Below, piece after piece: positions 15,675 through 20,102 of a DNA stretch of 20,102 nucleotides. The stretch's first letter is position 1, and every line of letters begins with the position of its first letter. Location of the stretch: positions 1-20,102 of the forward strand of contig JAKAXN010000043.1 in the NCBI GenBank assembly GCA_021816565.1, read 5' to 3'. Origin of the DNA: Actinomycetes bacterium (GTDB lineage Bacteria > Actinomycetota > Acidimicrobiia > Acidimicrobiales > Palsa-688). The notes beneath the pieces are model-generated. The model had not been told where the DNA came from. It saw only the letters and a program-made list of their open reading frames with translations, and searched no databases. Position numbers and translations under genes: made by a program.

Positions 15675-17393
15675 CTAGGACTGCGGGCAGGCGGCCGGGG
15701 CGGGCGGGTGCAGCACCGACGCCGACAGCTCGATGGTCCCCGCCGCCAGGGCGGTGACGGTGGTCCACTGGTAGGGGGAGGCGCTGGCCTGGCCGGCGCC
15801 GGTGGGCACCGCGGCCGGGGCCACGCAGGCCGCCCCGGCGGTCACCGCCCAGAAGTGGGTGTAGCGGACCCGGACGGTCATCCGGCCCGGGGTGCGGGCG
15901 GTGATGAACAGGTGGTCCGGCTCCAGGGCGGTGAGCGTGCCCGGCCCGCTCAGCAGGCCGGGGCTGGTGGTGACCCGCCACAGCTTCCAGTCCCGGGTGC
16001 TCCACACCAGCCGCAGGTCGGTCAGCCGGCCGGAGGTGAGCAGGGCTCCCTCGGCCCGGGCCGCGTAGTCCAGCGGGGCGGCCGGGAGGGCCACGTAGGA
16101 GACCCCCTCGGCGTCCAGCCAGGCCTGGTAGGCGGCCGGGGTGAGGGCGCCGGGGGTGTAGAAGAGGGGATTGTCGGCGATGTCCAACTGCCGCTCCCAG
16201 CCCCGGGCCAGGGCCACGTGCGGGGCCACGTAGGCCGACTCCCAGTGGTCCAGGGTGGGGGTCACCTCCACCCGCACCGGCTCGGGCGCCACCTTGGCCA
16301 GTTCGGTGACGAGGGGGGTGTAGAACGACGCCTGGGTGAACGATGCCCGGGCCGGGGACGTGATGATCCCGTTCCAGGGAGCCCACTGCCACGCCGCGAA
16401 CGGCACCACCAGCACCACCGCCAGGTACCGCCACCGGCCGGGCAGGAACAGGTTGCGGCCCCGCGACAGCCGGCGCAGCACCTCCGACTGGCTGAGCCGG
16501 GCCAGGGCCGGGCCCGGCGCGGTCAGGAAGCAGGCCAGCAGCGGGACCCCGATGGACGCCGCCAGCCGGGGGGCGTTGCCGCCCAGCGGGTTCGGCACCA
16601 CGAACGAGAACATCGACGCCGCGGCGTAGAACAGCGCCCCCAACCGCACCGCCGGGGTGGTCTGCACGAGGGGGGTCAAGGCGGTGAGGCACAGGAGCTC
16701 GGTCGGCACCAGCCCGGTCCAGGGGAACGGGAAGGGCCCGGTGCCGGGGAACAGCAGGCCGATGGCCCCGATGACCGCCAGGTTGACCACCGCGGTGGCG
16801 ATGATCCAGCGCCGCCGCTTCAGGTTGTACGCGGCCCACGCCAGGCAGGCCATGGCCAGGAAGGCCGCGGCCAGCGGGGAGAACAGGGCCGACACCAGCC
16901 CGAGCGTGACCGCCAGGGCCCGGCGGCCCTTCTGCAGGAAGACCAGGGCGGCCAGCCCGGCCGCCTCGCCGGCCAGGAACGGCCACTGGCCGATGGTCAC
17001 CGGCAGCAGCGTGGAGACCGCGAAGTACCACGTGCCGAGGGGACGGGCGCCGAGGTAGGAGCGGATCACCCGGTCGAACGACCAGGTGGCGACCACCGCC
17101 GAGGCCACGGCCACGACCTGCAGGCCGAAGATGCCGGCCACCGGCGGGAACAGGACGCTGTAGCCGAGAGGGAAGTTGCCGGCATACCAGCCGCTGTCCC
17201 AGAGCATCAGGCCGTGGAGCTGGAACTGCACCACCCGGTAGGTCTGGGCGGCCTGATCCACGCCGCGCCAGCCGAGCAGCAGGGCCAGGCTGGCCAGGGC
17301 GAAGGCCAGGGCCGCCGGGGCCAGGGCTGAGACGGACCGGCGGATCCGGGGGGCCCAACGGGCGTACTGGGGGGAGGAGTAGACGAAGGCCAT
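15675..17393 (-). CDS. Large polytopic membrane protein, putative GT-C-like glycosyltransferase (paralogue B)
   Basis: This 572-aa protein is an end-to-end homologue of the protein at 2468-4054. After a membrane helix at about 22-41, loop 1 reads LMLWDSGWYAGNFPLGYSV (62-80, D66). Then come LFPP (81-84), IGQWPFLAGEA (134-144), PLGGN (269-273), the soluble domain with HWESAYVAP (383-391), RGWERQLDIADNPLFY (397-412), and LTPAAYQAWL. C523 and C569 match the Cys pair of paralogue A. About 10 membrane helices precede the external C-terminal domain. Unlike A, it has no glycosyltransferase or anti-sigma neighbour. The start at ATG 17393 was chosen because the codons above it look non-coding. TAGACT at 17419-17414 (minus) may be its -10. 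Function is unknown; sugar transfer is inferred. Confidence 0.75.
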   Translation of the reverse strand: MAFVYSSPQYARWAPRIRRSVSALAPAALAFALASLALLLGWRGVDQAAQTYRVVQFQLHGLMLWDSGWYAGNFPLGYSVLFPPVAGIFGLQVVAVASAVVATWSFDRVIRSYLGARPLGTWYFAVSTLLPVTIGQWPFLAGEAAGLAALVFLQKGRRALAVTLGLVSALFSPLAAAFLAMACLAWAAYNLKRRRWIIATAVVNLAVIGAIGLLFPGTGPFPFPWTGLVPTELLCLTALTPLVQTTPAVRLGALFYAAASMFSFVVPNPLGGNAPRLAASIGVPLLACFLTAPGPALARLSQSEVLRRLSRGRNLFLPGRWRYLAVVLVVPFAAWQWAPWNGIITSPARASFTQASFYTPLVTELAKVAPEPVRVEVTPTLDHWESAYVAPHVALARGWERQLDIADNPLFYTPGALTPAAYQAWLDAEGVSYVALPAAPLDYAARAEGALLTSGRLTDLRLVWSTRDWKLWRVTTSPGLLSGPGTLTALEPDHLFITARTPGRMTVRVRYTHFWAVTAGAACVAPAAVPTGAGQASASPYQWTTVTALAAGTIELSASVLHPPAPAACPQS

Positions 17394-17413
17394 AACGGGT
17401 GGACGGCGGCGGC

Positions 17414-17419
17414 AGTCTA
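17414..17419 (-). promoter_or_regulatory. Possible -10 hexamer TAGACT for paralogue B
   Basis: On the minus strand TAGACT fits TANNNT and lies 20 nt before ATG 17393, giving a leader of about 13 nt with no Shine-Dalgarno. No -35 is clear. It lies in the 82-bp gap shared with the divergent SRAP gene. Confidence 0.35.
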
Positions 17420-17461
17420 CTGAGAGCGTTCCTGCCGATGTGCTCATTCTCACCCGGCGGG

Positions 17462-17467
17462 TACCGT
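17462..17467 (+). promoter_or_regulatory. -10 hexamer TACCGT for leaderless SRAP gene
   Basis: TACCGT is followed by 8 nt and then GTG 17476, the start fixed by the catalytic Cys2 of the protein. The position implies that the transcript begins at the start codon. The hexamer is identical to the one before the gene at 301-858. Confidence 0.5.
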
Positions 17468-17475
17468 GACCGGCC

Positions 17476-18225
17476 GTGTGCGGCCGATACACCTCCACCT
17501 CGACGGTGGCTGACCTGGCCGAGGTGTTCGAGGTGGACGAGGTCCGGGCCGCGGAGATGCCGGCCCGCTACAACGTGGCCCCCTCCGTGGCGGTGTACGC
17601 GGTGGCCCTCTCCCGGAGGCCCGGCGGCGGCGATGATCCCGGCCAGGAGGTGAAAGGTCCCCGCCGGGTGCTCGGGACCTTCCGCTGGGGGCTGGTCCCT
17701 TCCTGGGCCCGGGACCCGGCTGTCGGGAGCCGGATGATCAACGCCCGGGCCGAGGGCGTCACCGACAAGCCGGCCTACCGGGCGGCCATCGCCCGGCGCC
17801 GGTGCCTCATCCCGGCTGACGCCTTCTACGAGTGGCAGAGGCGAACCCTCGACGGCCGGCCGGCCGGGAAGCTGCCCTGGGCCCTGCGCCGCCGGGACGG
17901 CCGGCCGATGGCCCTGGCCGGGATCTGGGAGGTGTGGCGGCAGGGGGGCGACCCGGCCGCCGAGGCCCTTCGCACCTGCGCCATCATCACCACCTCGGCC
18001 AACGAGACGGTGGCCCCCATCCACGACCGGATGCCGGTGATCCTCGAGCCGGGGGACTGGGCCGCGTGGCTGGACCCGGCCACCGATCCGGCGGTGGTGG
18101 AGGCCCTGATGGTCCCGGCCGCCGCCGGTGTGCTCGAGGCCTTCCCGGTGAGCACCCTGGTCAACCGGGTGGCCAACGACGGACCGCAGCTGCTCGAGCC
18201 GCTGCCGGCACCGCCTGGCGGCTAG
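17476..18225 (+). CDS. SRAP-domain abasic-site processing protein (YedK/HMCES family)
   Basis: This 249-aa protein cross-links to abasic sites in single-stranded DNA through its N-terminal cysteine and so shields them. The start at GTG 17476 gives MCGRY, leaving C2 as residue 1 after Met removal, which is required for catalysis. Other conserved residues are present: RYNVAPS (31-37), N89-A-R-A-E in the MINARAEG block, E119 in FYEWQ, and H183 in PIHDRMPVIL. These match C2, N75, E105 and H160 of E. coli YedK. It is ~25 aa longer than YedK, partly from a Gly/Asp-rich insert near 48-63. The gene is monocistronic; its stop codon shares bases with that of the convergent gene. SOS control is not evident: no LexA-type box is seen. 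Confidence 0.95.
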   Translation: MCGRYTSTSTVADLAEVFEVDEVRAAEMPARYNVAPSVAVYAVALSRRPGGGDDPGQEVKGPRRVLGTFRWGLVPSWARDPAVGSRMINARAEGVTDKPAYRAAIARRRCLIPADAFYEWQRRTLDGRPAGKLPWALRRRDGRPMALAGIWEVWRQGGDPAAEALRTCAIITTSANETVAPIHDRMPVILEPGDWAAWLDPATDPAVVEALMVPAAAGVLEAFPVSTLVNRVANDGPQLLEPLPAPPGG

Positions 18226-18959
18226 AGCCGGACCGCGGCCCAGGCCTCGACGATGGAGCCGTCGCCGAAGACCTCCACCCCGGCCCGGTCGGGCCCGGTG
18301 CGGTTCCACAGCCACAGGAACAGCCCGGCCGCCGGCCCCCGCAGGGCGGTGTCGGCCTTGGTGTGGTCCCGGCGCACGGCCAGGTCGGCGGCGCCGAAGT
18401 CCAGCGACCACTCCCCGGCGGTGTCGGTGGCGTGCAGGTGGAGGGTTCCGCTCAGCTCCGGGACCGGGTGGCGGGCCAGGTAGCCGGGGAGGATCTGGCC
18501 CAGGAGCTCGTCCACCCCGTCGGCCGCCAGCTCCGGCTCCATGGTCCCCGGCTGCCCCGCGGCCTGCTCCACGTCGAAGAGATGCACGGCCGTCTCCATG
18601 GCCATCCGGCGGCGCCACCAGCCGATGTCGCCCCGGGCGGCGGAGGTGAAGATCCACGCCGGGGCGTCGGGCTGGCGCGACGACAGGGCGTCGAGCATCG
18701 CGGCCCGCTGCTCCCGGAACCAGCCGTCCAGCTCCGCCTGCCCGTCCGGCGGCTGCTCGCGGGTCATGGTGGGTCGCTCCCCGGCTGCTGCCGCCACCAG
18801 GGCGGCCCAGCTGTAGACGCCCCCCAGGTGGCCGACCAGCCCGGCCACGGTCCATCCGGGGCAGGCCTCGACGGCGGCGTCGAGATGCCCGGCGGCCAGG
18901 TCGATCAGCGCCTCGCTGTCGGCGGCCAGGGCGGAGAGATGGGCTCCGGTGCCGGTCAC
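18222..18959 (-). CDS. Maleylpyruvate isomerase-family mycothiol-dependent enzyme
   Basis: This 245-aa DinB-fold protein has the MDMPI N-terminal domain, with CPGWTVAGLVGHLGG (33-47) giving H44, and METAVHLFDVEQAAG (121-135) giving E122 and H126. These three match the zinc ligands of the family. The C-terminal part (~150-245) resembles the MDMPI C-terminal domain. Family members use mycothiol, the actinobacterial thiol, as cofactor for isomerisation or thiol transfer, but most are uncharacterised and the name does not prove that activity. The GTG start at 18959 is 2 nt after the dxs stop, so it is co-transcribed and probably translationally coupled. Its stop overlaps the SRAP stop in the palindrome CTAG. 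Confidence 0.85.
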   Translation of the reverse strand: MTGTGAHLSALAADSEALIDLAAGHLDAAVEACPGWTVAGLVGHLGGVYSWAALVAAAAGERPTMTREQPPDGQAELDGWFREQRAAMLDALSSRQPDAPAWIFTSAARGDIGWWRRRMAMETAVHLFDVEQAAGQPGTMEPELAADGVDELLGQILPGYLARHPVPELSGTLHLHATDTAGEWSLDFGAADLAVRRDHTKADTALRGPAAGLFLWLWNRTGPDRAGVEVFGDGSIVEAWAAVRL

Positions 18960-18961
18960 CT

Positions 18962-20102
18962 TCAGGCCTGCTCGAGGGCGCCGGTGGCCTCGAGGCCGTC
19001 GGACCGGCGGGGCAGGGCCTTGGAGACGGCCGCCGCGATGCCCGGGCCGTCCAGGCCCAGCTGCGACAGGATCTGGTCCTGGGACCCGTGGGGTATGAAG
19101 GCGGTGGGGACGCCCAGCGTCAGCACCGGGGGGGCGGTGCGGGTCTCGTGCAGGTCGGCCACCGCGTCGGCGATGAAAGACCCGGCGCCCCCGGAGCGAA
19201 CCCCGTCCTCCACCGTCACGACCAGCTCGTGCCGGCCGGCGTCGACCACCATGCGGGGGTCGAGCGGCCTCACCACCCGCACGTCCCAGAGGGTCACGTC
19301 GGTGCCCTCGGCGGCCAGGATCCCCACCGCCTCCTCGGCCGCGGCCAGCATCTTGCCCACCGCCAGGATGCACACGGTGGGCCGGTCGCCCCGGCGCACC
19401 AGGCGGGCGTTGAGGCCCGAACCCACCTGGTCGGGACCGACCTGGCGGGCCGCTCCCCGGGGGTAGCGGATGGAGGACGGGCCGCTCAGCTCCAGGGCCG
19501 TGTCGAGCATCACCGGCAGCTCCTGGGCCGAGGAGGGGGCGAAGATGGTCATGCCGGGGATGCGCAGGCACAGCGCCATGTCGAGCACCCCGTGGTGGCT
19601 GGGGCCGTCCGGCCCGGTGATACCGGCCCGGTCCAGGGCGAACACGACGGGCTGGCCGTGCAGCCCCACGTCCATGTTGGCCTGGTCGAAGGCCCTGGAG
19701 AAGAACGTGGCGTACACCGCCACGACCGGCCGGAGGCCCCCCATGGCCATCCCGGCGGCCGAGGTGACCGCGGTCTGCTCGGCGATGCCGACGTCGAAGT
19801 ACCGGTCGGGCCAGCGGGCCGCGAACGGCAGCAACCCGGTGGGTCCGGGCATGGCCGCGGTGATGGCCACCAGGCTGGGCCACCGCTCGCCGGCCGACAG
19901 CATGGCCTCGTTGAACGCCTGGGTGTAGCCCTTGAGGGCGTGGGGGTCGTCCCCGGGGCCCACGGCCGGGTCGAACACCGGGGCGTCGTGCAGGCAGCGC
20001 TCGTCGTCGTCCTCCGCGGGGGCGTAGCCGCGCCCCTTGCGGGTGAGGGCGTGCACGACGATGGGCCCGTCGAACTCGGCCGCCTGCATCAGCGCCAGCT
20101 CC
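18962..20102 (-). CDS. dxs: 1-deoxy-D-xylulose-5-phosphate synthase, C-terminal part
   Basis: The frame is open to the right edge, so the N-terminal TPP domain lies mostly outside; ~380 residues are visible. DXS condenses pyruvate and glyceraldehyde 3-phosphate in the first step of the MEP isoprenoid pathway. Visible are EFDGPIVVHALTRKGRGYAPAE (linker after the first domain), the pyrimidine-binding domain with YFDVGIAEQ (catalytic Glu, codon 19780-19778), GPDGPSHHGVLDMAL, and SSIRYPRG. The C-terminal transketolase domain has VTVEDGVRSGG and the family-typical end. At the position two residues after the catalytic Glu, DXS normally has His (EQH); here it is Thr (EQT). The rest of the region follows the family, so this may be a clade variant or a second DXS. 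It is followed immediately by the mycothiol-dependent enzyme gene. Confidence 0.93.
   Translation of the reverse strand, partial: ELALMQAAEFDGPIVVHALTRKGRGYAPAEDDDERCLHDAPVFDPAVGPGDDPHALKGYTQAFNEAMLSAGERWPSLVAITAAMPGPTGLLPFAARWPDRYFDVGIAEQTAVTSAAGMAMGGLRPVVAVYATFFSRAFDQANMDVGLHGQPVVFALDRAGITGPDGPSHHGVLDMALCLRIPGMTIFAPSSAQELPVMLDTALELSGPSSIRYPRGAARQVGPDQVGSGLNARLVRRGDRPTVCILAVGKMLAAAEEAVGILAAEGTDVTLWDVRVVRPLDPRMVVDAGRHELVVTVEDGVRSGGAGSFIADAVADLHETRTAPPVLTLGVPTAFIPHGSQDQILSQLGLDGPGIAAAVSKALPRRSDGLEATGALEQA

Noticed and set aside
17423..17444. LexA/SOS box upstream of the SRAP gene
   Set aside because: Only a short GAGC...GCTC symmetry is present; it does not match the actinobacterial SOS box pattern.
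15661..18855. 1064-codon open frame on the minus strand
   Set aside because: It runs across paralogue B in another frame, SRAP and the mycothiol enzyme, with Gly/Arg/Pro-rich content. All three covered genes have clear motifs in their own frames.
1..20102. tRNA or rRNA genes, CRISPR arrays, insertion sequences or phage genes
   Set aside because: I saw no cloverleaf-like segment, repeat-spacer pattern, transposase motif or terminal inverted repeats; genes fill nearly the whole window.

Overview
The window is a gene-dense, very GC-rich stretch with codon use to match, and no intergenic gap exceeds about 120 bp. Several traits suggest an actinobacterium, with Acidimicrobiia as my best guess (inference, no rRNA marker present): a mycothiol-dependent-type DinB-fold enzyme, a GH15 enzyme, an APH-like kinase paired with a DUF6285 protein, an OmpR/EnvZ-type pair with GTG starts and 4-bp overlaps, and several genes that look leaderless (a TANNNT hexamer 7-8 nt before the start codon). 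I see no mobile elements, CRISPR arrays, tRNA or rRNA genes, and no clear sign of horizontal transfer.

Layout. 1-269: 3' end of a GH15 glucoamylase/trehalase-type gene. 301-858 (-): unrecognised 185-aa protein, divergent from surE (900-1751, +). 1795-5664 (-): a three-gene unit of a GT39-like membrane glycosyltransferase, a large polytopic membrane protein (paralogue A) and an anti-sigma-like zinc-finger membrane protein. 5786-6460 (+): VC0807-like membrane protein. 6501-9097 (-): tight operon of APH-like kinase, DUF6285 protein and class-C beta-lactamase-fold serine hydrolase. 9129-11299 (+): two-component regulator and sensor kinase. 11272-14452 (-): PQQ-type beta-propeller lipoprotein and long-chain acyl-CoA synthetase. 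14574-15638 (+): a second APH-like kinase. 15675-17393 (-): paralogue B of the large membrane protein. 17476-18225 (+): SRAP/YedK abasic-site protein. 18222-20102 (-): 3' part of dxs followed 2 nt later by a mycothiol-dependent maleylpyruvate isomerase-family gene.

Themes. Envelope glycan or lipid-linked sugar work is suggested by the GT39 gene and the two paralogous membrane proteins. Their shared motifs (loop-1 WD..WY, GYS...PP, a late HWE.AYVAP block and a C-terminal Cys pair) look like an uncharacterised GT-C-type family. Lipid or acyl-CoA metabolism is suggested by the acyl-CoA synthetase and the APH-DUF6285 operon. Housekeeping functions include isoprenoid precursor synthesis (DXS), nucleotide phosphatase (SurE) and DNA damage tolerance (SRAP). 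The most interesting items are the paralogous membrane protein pair, the anti-sigma-like gene at the end of the glycosyltransferase operon with no sigma factor beside it, the APH-DUF6285-serine hydrolase trio, and a His-to-Thr change beside the catalytic Glu of DXS.
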